A stretch of 64,000 nucleotides of DNA from Antilocapra americana (GCA_007570785.1 ML664175.1:11695441-11759440), one strand, 5' to 3'. Shown: positions 52,450 through 63,892, counted from the first letter of the stretch. The notes: generated from the sequence alone by a model not told the origin. Numbers and translations are program-made.

Positions 52450-52612
52450 AGTGCTGATCAGAGCACTGGGTAGGTGTCAAGAAGCAAGAGTGCTGATCCT
52501 GACTCTGATCCTTGTCCAAGTGTGGCCTTGAGCAGGTCACTTCACTATTCTAAGCAATTTAAATCTGCTTATCAAAGATGCTGATACCACCATTTACGGT
52601 ATTCACTGAGCA
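52450..52612 (+). mobile_element. MIR, sense
   Basis: gatcctgactctgatccttg, tgtggccttgagcaggtcac and ttcactattctaagcaattt. Confidence 0.7.
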
Positions 52613-52844
52613 CTTCTGAGCCTTTTCCAACAGCCCCGTCCCTCAGCTGCCCTACAGCATCCCACTGAAAACAAAGTATATGCAACCTTCTATGGTATTC
52701 CCCCTAGTTCTGTTTCTCTCCCTGGGTGGCAGTGGGGGGGCGGGGTTCTTTCAATTGGCAGGACTCATCTGTGAGTATCATGCACTGACCATGGAACCTT
52801 TATAGTGTTGACCTGGTAATACAGCCTCATTTTCACAAGCATAG

Positions 52845-53042
52845 CTGACCCTTAATGAGCACTCACTATGTGCCAGGCACTGTTTTACAACATTGAGCTT
52901 CACAACAGGCCTGAGATTGTAACTATCATCATCTCCATCTTACGGATGAGGAACTGAAGTTCAGAGAAGACAAGCAACCAATCTGAAGTCAGCCAACCTG
53001 TGTGAGGCAGAACCAGGATACAAACACAGGCTGTCGGGGACA
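52845..53042 (-). mobile_element. MIR, antisense, nearly complete
   Basis: cactcactatgtgccaggca, gcttcacaacaggcctgaga, catcttacggatgaggaact, gaagttcagagaagacaagc and aaccaggatacaaacacagg. Confidence 0.88.
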
Positions 53043-53187
53043 AGGGTGGGCTCTCTTAAGGCTGACCTCTTCCTCCACAAAGAGTCTGAACTTCTTGATC
53101 ACAGGCCCTATTTTTTCTACACACAGTCAGAATTCATAACTATTTGTTGATTGATCACAAGCTTCCAGACCAGATACTTGCACCATA

Positions 53188-53402
53188 GTGCGTGTGTGCT
53201 AAGCCACTTAAGTCGTGTCCAACTCTTTGCAACCCAATGGACTGTAGCCCACAGGCTTCTCTGTCCATGGTATTCTCCAAGCAAGAATACTGGAATGGGT
53301 TGCCATGCCGTCCTCCAGGGGATCTTCCCAACCAGGGAGTGAAACCACGTCTCTCTCACATCTCCTGTATTAGCAGGTAGGTTCTTTACCACTAGTGCCA
53401 TT
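53188..53402 (-). mobile_element. Bov-tA SINE, antisense
   Basis: gtgctaagccacttaagtcg, aatactggaatgggttgcca and ggttctttaccactagtgcc. Confidence 0.93.
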
Positions 53403-53494
53403 TGAAGCATAGGGTGAAGCATAAACTGTTCCTTTCCACAACATATAATCTAATATGTGATAACAGCCAAGTCCAAGCTTTTCACAGACTCAGA

Positions 53495-53612
53495 GGATTT
53501 AGAAGAAATGCTTTCCCAGCCCTCATCTTAAAAATAAGGAAAGGGAGTCTGAAGAGGTTAGGTGGGTATCTCCCAACCACACAGCTCCCTGCATCAGGGC
53601 CAGGACATGAGC
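53495..53612 (-). mobile_element. MIR-like fragment, antisense, weak
   Basis: cctcatcttaaaaataagga, agtctgaagaggttaggtgg and cccaaccacacagctccctg. Confidence 0.5.
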
Positions 53613-53639
53613 TCTGTCCTGTCAGGAGCTCAGGCTAGG

Positions 53640-53852
53640 GTGGTGGTTCTCAGCTGGGGTGACTTTGCACCCCAGGACATCTGGCGTTGTCTGGGGACAT
53701 TCTTGGATGTCACAGCTGGGGAAGATGCTACTGGCATCTAGTGAGGAGAGCCCAGAGTTGCTGCTCGACATCCTACAGGGCACAGCACTGTCCCCCTAAC
53801 AAAGAAATATCTGGTCCAAACGTCTGAAGTTCTGAGACTGAGAAACCCACTC
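53640..53852 (+). mobile_element. hAT-type non-autonomous element, near full length
   Basis: ggtggttctcagctggggtg at the left and gttctgagactgagaaaccc at the right are inverted ends. Interior words caccccaggacatctggcgt, tgtctggggacattcttgga and gctactggcatctagtgagg are typical of one MER-type hAT family whose number I am not sure of. Confidence 0.8.
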
Positions 53853-53989
53853 TCTGGGACTCACCAGTTCCACATAAGCCTCTTTACTTCTGTTTATTAT
53901 GCATAGTCACTTACAGTTGGACATCTCGTCTTAGTCATCTTTGGTTCCAGCCCAGCAAAGTACTTGGTGTGGAATAAAAACTCACTGAA

Positions 53990-54009
53990 TGGGGGGGGGT
54001 GGGGGGGAA
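53990..54009 (+). repeat. G-run
   Basis: gggggggggtgggggggaag; a possible G-quadruplex on the plus strand. Confidence 0.85.
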
Positions 54010-55288
54010 GGATAAGGGAAGAAGAGAGAAAAGTGAAGAATGAGAAAGAACATCATAAAAAGATATCAGGCTTTCCTGGTGGCAAGAAAGTCAAACTCTG
54101 TAAATCAAGACCTCTGTTCATAAAACAGAAGATTACTGATTGTTTGAAATTAATTCTTGAATATCTTTCCAGAGAGGGGTCTAAGTCTGAACACCTTCTT
54201 AATTATGCTTCAGCATCATTTAGGCTAATACTAACAAAGCAAATTAAAGGGAGAAGCAACTCCTGCTCCAGAAAAGTCCCATGAAAGAAAGCCCTAAGTG
54301 ACGGGGATGATGGAGACAGTGAGGTGCAAATGCACTGCCCTTTTGAAAAATAACTCGTTCCATAGAGGTGTCCACTGGGAAAACTGCAGCAGTCACAGAC
54401 ACTGCTGAGGAAGACAGAATAGACAGCTCTCATTCCAAGGCGGCCGAGCCTCCAAGGAGGGGAGGCCAGGGCTGTAAATCCACATTTCCAAGTGCAGTTA
54501 ATGCTTCAGCCCCTGACCAAGTGACAAATGCCTCCCCCACCAGAGCTGGCAAGTGACACACCACTCCCCTCTGCCTGCCCACTATGGTGGGACAATTGGT
54601 CAGTAGCCGCTAATTCTCAGGATGGGTGGGAAAGAGAAAGGATATCAGCCTGTGGCTATTGGGCAAGGGGAAGGGGTCTCTGACACTTTCTTGCAAAATG
54701 CAGCTCCTGCCCTATGCAGCCAGTAAAGCTCCACGGTCAACCAGAGGAGAACAGTGCTTCTCTGTGTTTTCATCAATGTGTGGTGGGCAACCCAGAGAAA
54801 ACCTAGAAACCATCAGATCAAAAGTCCTTGTGTGGTCCTCTCTCCATGATTCTCCCCTCGTTCTCCATAGATGCATCTCTTCCAGAACCCCTATGAGGTT
54901 CCAACCACCATGGGAGGCTTTCCCAGGTTTCACATTAGGATGATGCTCTCCCCACTCCATGCCCCAACTGCACATATGCCAATTCCATCAAAGATGCCTG
55001 GCACACTTCACCCCCTACACCTCCCCAGTTGGCAGTAGCTCAGACCTGCCTGGCTTCCAGAGACTCTATTACCACCTTCTGGGTCCTCTACTCCTGGTGT
55101 CTATGGAGCTTGGGTTTCAAGATCCCTCACTTGCCCAAGACCCTTTCAAAGATTTTGTGCTCCTTTTCTTAAAGAGACCCCCCCAGACGGTATCCATGAT
55201 TCAGGGCCCGTAGAATCTCTTTCCTGTCCACAGTGATCTCCAGAACCCTGCATGTCTTACACATAATCAGTGTTTTAAAAGGACTGGG
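54010..55288. other. Unassigned sequence
   Basis: No gene or named repeat. Frames at 53964-54284 (lysine-rich) and 54626-54943 lack domains. Confidence 0.4.
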
Positions 55289-55492
55289 GGTGGTTTAGTT
55301 GCTAAGTCGTGAACGACTCTTGTAACCCCATGGACTATAGCCCGCCAGGCTCCTCTGTCCATGGGATTTTCCAGGCAAGAATACTGGAATGTTTGCCATT
55401 TTTTCTCCAGGGGATCTTCCCAACCCAGGGATGGAATCCTAGTCTCCTGCACTGCAGGCAAATTCTTTACCAACTGAGCTACCTGGGAAGCC
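55289..55492 (-). mobile_element. Bov-tA SINE, antisense
   Basis: agttgctaagtcgtgaacga, atggactatagcccgccagg, gggatggaatcctagtctcc and gagctacctgggaagccc. Confidence 0.94.
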
Positions 55493-55648
55493 CTAGAGGA
55501 CTAAAAAGAATGGATCCTGGCTAGGATCACAATTGACTAGGAATCGGTATGTAACAAAATAAGGAAGATGTGTGCTTCCCTCAAGTAAGCTTCAATCACT
55601 CTGTCATCAAGCCAAAAAGAACCGATGGTGTCCTCTATCAGCTACCCC

Positions 55649-55818
55649 AGTGGTTCTCAAACTCCAGAGTGTGGAAGAATCCCCTGGAGGCTGGGCTCAC
55701 CCCAGAGTGCCTGGTTTAGTAGGTCCCAGGTAGGACCAAGAATCTGCATTTCTCACAAGTTCCCAGGTGCTGCTGCTGTTGCCCCTTGGTGGAGGACTAG
55801 ACCTTAAGAACTACTTTG
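55649..55818. mobile_element. MER5-like hAT element
   Basis: cagtggttctcaaactccag at the left and aagaactactttg at the right. Interior: gaatcccctggaggctgggc, aatctgcatttctcacaagt and cccaggtgctgctgctgttg. Confidence 0.85.
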
Positions 55819-56685
55819 AATCTGTCCATTTTCAACAGGGAGGACGTTGCCCTTAAAGAAGTGAAAAGTGGGTCTTGGAGAGGACAAAAGCTTATGCCTT
55901 TTTATAATAAAGCAGATATGCATATAGTATAAAAACAAATCTATAGCATATCCATGCATTGAAATCTCATGGGTGAGAATCACTGATCTGACCCAGCTTC
56001 CTACTTGGTGCTGAGCCCTACCATCTGGTGACATGGACCATACACCACACCTGATGCTGGGGAAGGAGCACTGGACTTATAGTCAAATCCCAACTAGCTC
56101 TGCCCAGGAGCAACTGTGAGATCTATTCCCCCAAACTCTACTTTAGCTTCTACACTGAAACAGTATATACTATCCTACCCTGGAAGTGAGTGCTGTGTGT
56201 GGATAGGAGAGAAACTTCAGTAAGTTATTACAAGGATGGGGTTAGGGAGCTCCCAGAGTATGAGGCTGAGTAACAAGAGCAGCATCTTCCCAGGAGCAGG
56301 GCCTATCCACCACCTCACTTTGCTGAGCAACAGGAGTGTGGAAATGCACATTTCAGGGCAGGATGGGACTCCTCCACTCTCTTAGATGTGTGGGGAAGGA
56401 CGGAGAGAGATGGTGCTGGGGGCAGCCTAGGAGAGCCTTAACTGTATTAAAATACACAAACCGATCCTGACCTGGGCAGTCTCCTGAGTGGCAGCTATAT
56501 AAACTCTTTCTTTGTCACCCCGAGTTTCTGTCACTAAATAATGATCTGGGGACCAGGTGGTTATTTGGGGGTAGAGTCCAGAGGGTTTGAGAATACATTC
56601 ATGTTGTGTTGTCTCAAAAACAAAGATTCGCATGTAGAACCTGTCACACCTCTGACTCACACTTCTTAGTTCTGGTATCGTCTGC
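55819..56685. other. Unassigned sequence
   Basis: No gene or named repeat recognised. Confidence 0.4.
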
Positions 56686-56689
56686 CCAG

Positions 56690-56965
56690 TCTCCCGAGCC
56701 CCAAACTGGGTGCTGTCATCAACTTCCACTTCTCCTTCAGTCTTGATGTCCAAACAGCCACCAAACTCTGTGGTTCTATCCCAGGCAGGACTGCTCTTCC
56801 GCTCCAGGCTCTCTGATGGCCTGGGACCTGATCCTCTGTGTCTCTCCAAGGAGCTTCTGGAAACTTCTCACCTGGGCCCAAACCCAGGCTGCCCTGCCCA
56901 GAAGCCACCCTGGCCCCAGAGCAGTCTTCCTGTTGTACAGATTGGATTGTCACAGCTGCACAGCC
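56690..56965 (+). mobile_element. L2 fragment, decayed
   Basis: ccccaaactgggtgctgtca, caacagccaccaaactctgtg-like words and aaacttctcacctgggccca follow the order of an L2 3' segment. The minus-strand frames here (56427-56849, 56666-56974) are chance reads through it. Confidence 0.45.
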
Positions 56966-57284
56966 CTGGCCCAAAGTGAGGCAGTGTAACAGAAGTTGAC
57001 CAAGCCAATGTTGTCCTGGGAGATAAAGTTAAGTCATAGATAGGACTTGACCAAAAGTCTTCTGGGAAGCAGCCTTTACCAACTAAGGGGAAGGTCAGAG
57101 TCATCCATCAGGGAGGTCTGATTTGGCACAAAGATGCAGAAGTAGGATCTAGCTGGAACAGAGAAAGGAGAGCATAACAGAAACAAAGTGATCGGATCCC
57201 AGGGAGAGGGCAGGGTGCTGACCAAAACTTAGGGGTCCCCAGATCCCCCAACAGTCCCTTAGATGGTAGGTTTGGGAGGCAGTG
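56966..57284. other. Unassigned sequence
   Basis: No gene or named repeat. Confidence 0.4.
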
Positions 57285-57445
57285 AGGAGCAAAAAGAGCA
57301 TTGATTTTGGGTATCAGTTCTCCCTAAGGCAAATTGTAGAACCAGGGACAAATAGCCTTCCTCCCTGAGCCTCAGTTTCCTCCTATGTAAAATGGGAATG
57401 ACAATGTCTGCTTTGTAGGGTGTGGTGATGAGTGAGCTATAAGAA
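57285..57445 (+). mobile_element. MIR, sense
   Basis: aagagcattgattttgggta, agcctcagtttcctcctatg and aaaatgggaatgacaatgtc. Confidence 0.82.
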
Positions 57446-57812
57446 CCAGCAGATGGTGGTGTTGATGACGGGAATGCAGAGTTGGGGGGCCTCTCTAGTC
57501 CCTTCACCATCATGCTGGCTCTCCCCTGAACATGCTGCAGTGGCTCCATGTGCTCTGAGACCAAACACGATGCGCCCTTGTCACTTAGCCAGCACAGAAC
57601 CAAACAGCACTGTCGTCTCCCTTTTCTAAAACACACGCATCTAACAATGCAGTCTACAATCACAGGAGTGGGGGAGGAGTGGGGGGACTCTGTACAGTAT
57701 TTACTTCTGTAGAAAATAAAAATCAGAATCAAATAAACCCAAGGATCTTCCCACATCTGCTGTTATTGGCCACCATTCACCGTTTTTTCCTAGTGTACTT
57801 GGGTTTAGCATC
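57446..57812. other. Unassigned sequence
   Basis: No gene or named repeat; the 165-residue minus frame across 57259-57756 includes MIR sequence and is not a gene. Confidence 0.4.
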
Positions 57813-58692
57813 CAAGTTCAGTTCAGTTCAGCCGCTCAATTTGCGACTCCACGGACTGCAGCACACCAGGCTTCCCTGTCCCTCACCAACTCCCAGAGCT
57901 TGCTCAAACCCATGTCCATCGAATCGGTGATTCTATCCAATCACCTCATCCTCTGTCGTCTCCTTCTCCTCCTGCCTTCAATCTTTCCCAGCGTCAGGGT
58001 CTTTTCCAAAGAGTCAGTTCTTCCCATAATTTGGCCAAAGTATTGGAGTTTCAGCTTCAGTATCAGTCCTTCTAATGAACATTCAGGACTGATTTCCCTT
58101 ATGATTAACTGGTTCTATCTCTTTGCAGTCCAAGGGACACTCAAGAGTCTTCTCCAGTGCTACAATTCAAAAGCATCAATTCTTCAGTGCTCAGCCTTCT
58201 TTACAGTCCAACTCTCACACCCTTACATGACTACTGGAAAAAACATAGCTTTGACTAGATGGACCTTTGTCGGTAAAGTAATGTCTCTGCTTTTTAATAT
58301 GCTGTCTAGGTCAGTCATAGCTTTTCTTTCAAGGGGCAAGTGTCTTTTACTGCAGTCATCATCTGCAGTAATTCTGGAGCCAAAAAAATAAAGTCTTTCA
58401 CTGTTTCCCCATCTATTAGCAATGAAGTGATGGGCTGGATGCCATGATCTTAGTTTTCTGAATATTGAGCTTTAAGCCAACTATTCCACTCTCCTCTTTC
58501 AATTTCATCAAGAGGCTCTTTAGTTCCTCTGCGCTTTCTGTCACAAGGGTGGTGTCATCTGTGTATCTGAGGTAATTGATATTTTTCCCAGCAATCTTTA
58601 TTCCAGCTTGTGCTTCATCCAGCCCAGCATTTTGCATGATGTATTCCGCCTATAAGTTATATAAGCAGGGTGACAATATACAGCCTTGACAT
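57813..58692 (-). mobile_element. BovB LINE, 5'-truncated, antisense
   Basis: The 3' tail agttcagttcagttcagccg lies at the left; sequence runs to gtgacaatatacagccttga at the right, inside the RT region. The copy is the last 880 bases of the family. Its minus frame at 58416-58637 covers the RT catalytic loop. Confidence 0.95.
58416..58637 (-). pseudogene. BovB RT catalytic-loop relic
   Basis: Minus-strand frame of 73 residues with QAGIKIAGKNI, the catalytic loop changed from YADD to YTDD (in LRYTDDTTLV), and LKLNIQKTKIMASSP. Both aspartates remain but the RT is truncated upstream, so it cannot work. The long plus-strand frame at 57900-58391 is the antisense of the rest of this ORF. Confidence 0.85.
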
Positions 58693-59070
58693 GCAATCCT
58701 GTTAACTTTTCTCTTTTCAGTTTTTCCTCTGTCTCTCTTTCTTTGTGAAATTTCTGGATTTTGTTTCCGGTGTCATGTCCAGCTTCTGGACCTCAGAAAT
58801 TTGATGTACTCAGATTCTATATTATTACCCAAATCAATGACAAAATTACTAAGACAAAGGCAAGGATCTAACCCTGAATCAAATGAAAGGAGCCTTTCCT
58901 TCAAGGGGACATGAATCTCTACATTGGCACTGTGTATACATTTGTCCAGTTAGTTATTCATCAATCTAACTGTTCTTGCAGCCAGTCCTTATTTCTCCCG
59001 TCTTTCCACAAGGATATTGAGAAACCTTACCAAATATGCTGCTCAAGTCTTTTTTTCATCCTTCACCCCC
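58693..59070. other. Unassigned sequence
   Basis: No named repeat. 58,930-59,050 (tccagttagttattcatcaa, ccacaaggatattgagaaac) has the feel of an old dispersed repeat of unknown family. Confidence 0.35.
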
Positions 59071-59074
59071 TCAT

Positions 59075-59260
59075 TTAGTAAGTCTCTGAGTCCTGTTAAT
59101 TCCACTTCAAAACGTCTCTCATAGATGTTCCTCTCCTACATCTCTACAGTCAACACACCTCATCAGGGCCTTTACCATCTCCCCCAGGATCACTGCAGTA
59201 GCTCCTTCATTGGTCTTCTCACCTTTATACCTACACTTTCTGGAAAAGATCTGAGGCAGC
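59075..59260 (+). mobile_element. L2-like fragment
   Basis: agtcctgttaattccacttc, catctcccccaggatcactg and gtagctccttcattggtctt follow an L2-class 3' segment. Confidence 0.45.
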
Positions 59261-59736
59261 TCAGCATATGTATATTCAAATGCCTCCACTCTGTCAGAGT
59301 ATAATCATTACCTGGAAGGCACTCTTACTGTTTTGCATTCCTTAGGTCTGTTTTTCTTTCCAATTCTACACTCCAGTATTTTTGGGGTAGTGGCAGATCT
59401 GCTCCCAAAGTGAAAAATAATTAGAAACATTTTTCAATTTATTTTTAACATCTATGTCACGGAACAAAGGGATCATAGTTGGTGATAGGGAGGGGAAGGA
59501 GGAGAAAAGGGAACTTAAACAGCTTTAGCTTTTACAGAAACTTGCATCATTGCTGGTTACACTGGGATGTGATGTTGGATTAGGTCTAGCACAAGGAGGG
59601 GTTCATTAAATTGTCCTGAATATACTTACCAGTTTTTATCATACCATGTTTTAAACTCTCTGCAGAAGTTAATTTCCTCATGAGGAAATTACCCTACCAA
59701 GATATTTCAGAATAAGCAAACCCCAAACTTCTTTCT
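59261..59736. other. Unassigned AT-rich stretch
   Basis: No gene or named repeat. Confidence 0.4.
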
Positions 59737-59737
59737 T

Positions 59738-59938
59738 GGGCTTCCCTTGTGGCTCAGCTAGTAAAGAATCCACCTGCAATGTGGGAGACCTGGGTTCGAT
59801 CCCTGGGTTGGGAAGATCCCCTGGAGAAGGAAAAGGCTACCCACTCCAGTATTCTGGCCTGGAGAATTCCACGAACTGCATAGTCCATGGAGTCGCAAAG
59901 AGTCAGACATGACAGAGCGACTTTCACTTTCACTTTCA
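59738..59938 (+). mobile_element. Bov-tA SINE with CTTTCA tail
   Basis: gggcttcccttgtggctcag, gttcgatccctgggttggga, actgcatagtccatggagtc, and a tcactttcactttcac tail. Confidence 0.95.
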
Positions 59939-60398
59939 CACTTTTTTCTTAACATAACTTAGTCATCTGGTTCTAACACCATGATTCTGAGAACAGACAA
60001 TGGTGCGATCTTAGAGACTCTGGCCCTCTACCCTCCAGAAATTTTCTGCAGCCTGAATTTAGGTAGGATGGAAAGAATAACTAGATATCTGCCATGCATC
60101 TTTGTGTTAGAGGGTGGGTGTACAATCCCAGCTTGGCCACACTCCTGGGCAGGCCAGAATTTAACATCTTGGGATGTCTGGGCTGAGAGAGAAGCAGTAG
60201 CTCAAGATGCTCAAGACTATACCCAAGGCCTGGCTAATTAACTAAAGGGTGGTAAGCTGGAGCCTTACACGGGGCTTAGAGACACCACAGCCCCTGAAAC
60301 GCAGTGAGAAGCGGCTGACACACCAGGACATCTTTTCTTCCTCTCTTTCTCTGCTGTTCCTCTGATGCCCCATGCCCATTCAGGAACCCCCTGGCCCC
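59939..60398. other. Unassigned sequence
   Basis: No gene or named repeat. Confidence 0.4.
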
Positions 60399-60399
60399 T

Positions 60400-60578
60400 T
60401 CCCTCCTCTTAAGGTCCACAATACTGTCTGCACCTCTTCCAAAGCACTCCTACACTGCTCTGTATGTGCAGGATCACTCTCCCCACAAGACAGTTTGCAT
60501 CTGGACAACAGGCTTGTGACTTACTCATCTACATATCCTGAACACTACCTGGCACATAGTAAGTGCTGAATATACATT
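60400..60578 (+). mobile_element. L2 3' end
   Basis: aagcactcctacactgctct, ctacatatcctgaacactac and ctggcacatagtaagtgctg. Confidence 0.6.
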
Positions 60579-60753
60579 GTGTGTGCATGCTCAGTCTCTC
60601 AGCCATGTTCGACTCTTTGCGGCCCCATGGACTATAGCCTGCCAGGTTTCTTCCTCCATGAAATTTTCCAGGCAAGAATACTGGAGTGGGTTGCCATTCT
60701 CTACTCCAGGGGATCTTCTCAACCCAGGGATTGAACCCCTTTCTCTTGTGTAG
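60579..60753 (-). mobile_element. Bov-tA SINE, antisense, with target duplication
   Basis: catgctcagtctctcagcca, actggagtgggttgccattc and gggattgaacccctttctct. tatacatt occurs at 60,571-60,578 and 60,754-60,761. The reversed head is cut short. Confidence 0.93.
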
Positions 60754-61034
60754 TATACATTACTTTCAAAGAAAGAAATATTTGTGGTGCATCATTACTT
60801 AGCTCCTTCACTTGAGTTACATTTTGTGTTTAATTCCATGTAAATTTCTTCCTGTTTTGAAAACACACGTTATAATTTAGTTTGCCATTGCTCTTGCTTT
60901 AGGATCACAAATGTCAACATAGTTAGCTTCAAGGAACTAATGTTTGGGCATCAGGGTGTAATGTTCCAAAATCAGAAGTAAGTTTTTTAAAACTAAGACT
61001 TTCAATGCTGAATAAAAGGTTTAAAATGAGTAGG
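60754..61034. other. Unassigned AT-rich stretch
   Basis: No gene or named repeat. Confidence 0.4.
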
Positions 61035-61181
61035 GCATATTCATTTACTTATGTACTCCATAAACAACTCCTGGAGTGTTCCCAATATGCCAGACAATCA
61101 CATTGGACTTACGGGGATAAAGGTCAATAACATAGTGGTACCACCACCCCAAGAAACTCTCAGGCTAGAGACCTTCCCTAA
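61035..61181. mobile_element. Old L2/MIR-class dispersed repeat
   Basis: tattcatttacttatgtact, caatatgccagacaatcaca and aaactctcaggctagagacc; same family as 28,235-28,345 and 40,910-41,035. Confidence 0.5.
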
Positions 61182-61198
61182 TCCTTCAGCAAGCATTT

Positions 61199-61394
61199 TT
61201 TAAAATACTTATTTATTTAATTATTCATTTATTTGGCTGAGCCAGGTCTTAGTTGAAGCATATGAGATCTTTAGCTGCAGCATGCGAATTCTTAGTTGCA
61301 GCATGCAGGATCTAGTTCCCTGACCAGGGATCAAACCCAGGCCCCCTGCATTGGGAGCCTGGAGCCTTAACTACTGGACCACCAGGGAAGTCCT
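61199..61394 (-). mobile_element. CHR-type SINE, antisense, short form, with target duplication
   Basis: ggctgagccaggtcttagtt, tagttgcagcatgcaggatc, gatcaaacccaggccccctg and actggaccaccagggaagtc. A 17-base repeat (tcctt then c or t, agcaagcattt) lies at 61,182-61,198 and 61,395-61,411. Confidence 0.94.
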
Positions 61395-61459
61395 TCCTTT
61401 AGCAAGCATTTAATAAGCCTGAAAGATACCCAAATACTTCTCTTGGCCTTTTTTCTTTT

Positions 61460-61760
61460 TTAAGCAAACACTTCCATCATATGTGCTAAGCATCACTGAA
61501 GATGGCATATTAACATAAATAATTTAGACAGGCACTTTGTGAACATTAACTATTATCTTTATAACAACTCTGTGAGGTTTGTACAATTAATTGCCTATAT
61601 TATACACAGATCATCTCTTTTAATCCTTACAATTAAATAAGGACAACATTGCTAGTCCTGTAACAAAAATGAAGGAACTGAAGCTCAGAAAGTTAACTAT
61701 TAATAATTTTCCCAGAGTCATACAGCCTGTTAAGTGGTAGAATCAGGATTTTTTTTTTTC
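61460..61760 (-). mobile_element. MIR, antisense, long or doubled
   Basis: tctttataacaactctgtga, tctcttttaatccttacaat, gaaggaactgaagctcagaa and cagagtcatacagcctgtta. The end-of-element words occur twice (61,550 and 61,612), so two MIR pieces or an internal duplication are possible. Confidence 0.75.
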
Positions 61761-62224
61761 CTGAGAGAATTCAGTGTGTCCCTTAAATCCTGGTTAGAAT
61801 TCCCTGCTGTCAATGCAGAGGCTGGAGGAAGAGGGCAGAGGCCAAGGTTAGAGGCCAGTCGGAATCACGCAGAGTGGTTTATGATATGACTTCAGGGGTA
61901 TCATGGCCCCGGGGTGACTGGGATATGAGGACATCAGTAGGTGTCTTTGTCAGGACCCTAGGAGGTGAGGGCTTAGTTTGCATGGGCAGAACTTTGCATC
62001 TAGTCCAGGCACCCACCATTATTCTACCTGCCATTCAAACACACAGCACCTCATTAGGGTCTTGTTACCAGCAAGTCAGGTTTCCAATTCACCTGCTCAT
62101 TCCTTAGCAGGGCTCAGCCCCTGGGTGTCAGCCAAGGGCAGAGTGCATATCAGCTGCTATTGACACGTCTCCATGAGACCTCACACCTGTCAGGGACCAA
62201 GCCACAGGGCAAGCATCTGAGAGC
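61761..62224. other. Unassigned sequence
   Basis: No gene or named repeat. Confidence 0.4.
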
Positions 62225-62405
62225 AAGACAAAAAGAAGAAGGGAGCGGCAGAGGCTGAGATGGTTAGATAGCATCAACAACTCAATGACACAAATCTGAG
62301 CAAACTCTGGGAGATAGTGAAGGACAGACATGTGAGCCTGGTGTGCTGCAGTCCATGGGGTCACAAAGAGCTGGACAGGACTTATTGACTGAGCGACAAC
62401 AAGAA
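62225..62405 (+). mobile_element. BovB LINE 3' end, short, sense
   Basis: ctgagatggttagatagcat, caacaactcaatgacacaaa, atagtgaaggacagacatgt, gtgctgcagtccatggggtc and a gactgagcgacaacaagaac tail. Confidence 0.9.
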
Positions 62406-62508
62406 CACCTGAGCAGAAAGAATACTGCAGAAGCTACAGAGAGGGGCTCTCCTCGGCCTGTGGACTTCCAGGCACTGGGACCCACAGCACTCAGCTCCCA
62501 GGGCAAAC

Positions 62509-62512
62509 ACAT

Positions 62513-62543
<31 letters not shown>

Positions 62544-62549
62544 CACACG
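62509..62549 (+). repeat. Compound (GCAC)n / (CA)n microsatellite
   Basis: catgcacgcacgcacgcacg followed by cacacacacacacacacac. Length is likely to vary between individuals. Confidence 0.95.
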
Positions 62550-63512
62550 CTTCTCAGGTGGGCGTTTTCATAAGGAAACCAGAAAGGAACACTCCTGAGC
62601 CCATGATCTGTTCTAAGAGCTGACAGGACATAACTTCCAAATGGAAAGGAGAAAAGAAATGCTCAGAAAACCCTGTGTACTACAGAGCTCCAAAACCTAG
62701 CTTGAAATCTTTTTCTGTCATACCAGGTCAGAGTGCAGGGCCCTGTGGCGTCCTAATGGGAATAAACGAGCTCTAGCCTGGCTCCAGTGAAACCCCAAGC
62801 CTACAGCATAAACGTGCCCACTACAGCTGGGTAATTCCTGCCCCATCCAGTGCGCTAAGCCTTCCAAGCAGAGGAGCATAAATGTGCCACTGTCAGGAAC
62901 CCCACAGCAGAAGTGAGGGCAGCTGTCCATTCTACAGTGTTCCTTTTTACCTTGTGGCCACCTTTAGACCTTTCAGAAAAGAGATGGGTTCTGAGTTTCA
63001 AGCAAGCAATGCTTCAAGCCAAAGCTACAAAAAAACTCCTGTTTTAGCCAAATCTGTCTCTGGAGGTCAACATTCCAACACACACACATAGAAGGAACTC
63101 TGAGGTGGTCAGGGTGGCATTCAACAGGCTCAGGAAGATCTGAGTGTGGTCTGAGGACCACACTGTCCTGTCCCTCAGCCTGAGTCTCCAGAGCAGCCTG
63201 GTCTTCTTGACACTTTCAACAACTTTTTTTGTTAGATTTTTGATTGTTAAGGACAAATTTGGATCTCTTTTTCTCTTTTTTTCCTTCTCCCCACAATCTC
63301 AAATGTGTCAAAAGAAAGAGCATTTCTACCATTATTGTCAGAAACGAGATGCAAATAACATGCCACCATCAAACACCAGAGAGAAGCACACCAAGGGTGA
63401 CAGATCGCTAAGTACCACCCAGTGCACACAAGTCCAAATGCCCAATTATCTCCACCCTAGGAGAGCAGGGCAAGCTGTACTCTGTTTTATAAGGACTGTT
63501 GCACTTCTGGTG
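62550..63512. other. Unassigned sequence
   Basis: No gene or named repeat. The 148-residue frame at 63144-63590 is serine/phenylalanine-rich at the start and ends in a lysine run from the A-tract; it has no domain. Confidence 0.4.
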
Positions 63513-63513
63513 G

Positions 63514-63530
63514 AAAAAAAAAAAAAAAAG
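63514..63530 (+). repeat. A-run
   Basis: Seventeen or so adenines; no identifiable retroelement upstream. Confidence 0.9.
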
Positions 63531-63697
63531 ATCTCCTGGCTCTTAAGTGGCTTTGGGGACATCAAGAACCGCACCCCTAGAAAAGATTAGAACTCATGTG
63601 GTCAAATATTTTCATTCACATCAGGCTATAAAATCTGGGTCACAAAGAAACTGGAGTAACCACTGAGGCAACGAGGATGAAAATATCCTGGACACTG

Positions 63698-63892
63698 GAA
63701 AGTGAAAGTGAAGTCGCTCAGTTGTATCCGACTCTTTGCAACCCCATGGATTGGTCCATAAGATCCTCCAGGCCAGAATACTGGAGTGGGTTGCCATTCC
63801 CTTTTCCAGGGGATCCTCCCTATCCAAGGATCGAACCCAGTTCTCCCACACTGCAGGCAGATTGTTTACCAACTGAGCCATCAGGTAAGGGG
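63698..63892 (-). mobile_element. Bov-tA SINE, antisense
   Basis: gaaagtgaaagtgaagtcgc, gccagaatactggagtgggt, gatcgaacccagttctccca and accaactgagccatcaggta. A segment after atggattggtccataag lacks about 25 bases of the usual Bov-A body. Confidence 0.93.

Noticed and set aside
56427..56974. Two overlapping minus-strand frames of 140 and 102 residues
   Set aside because: They run through an apparent L2 relic in two different phases; no protein family features.
57259..57756. A 165-residue minus-strand frame
   Set aside because: It includes antisense MIR sequence, and no domain or conserved motif is visible.
57900..58391. A 163-residue plus-strand frame
   Set aside because: Again the antisense of a BovB copy; it resembles the frame at 875-1558 because both lie over the same part of the same element.
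3749..63892. Dozens of near-identical units scattered through the window, as might suggest a CRISPR array or satellite
   Set aside because: The units are 100-340 base tRNA-headed SINEs at irregular spacing and in both directions, with target duplications. They are neither a CRISPR array nor a tandem satellite.
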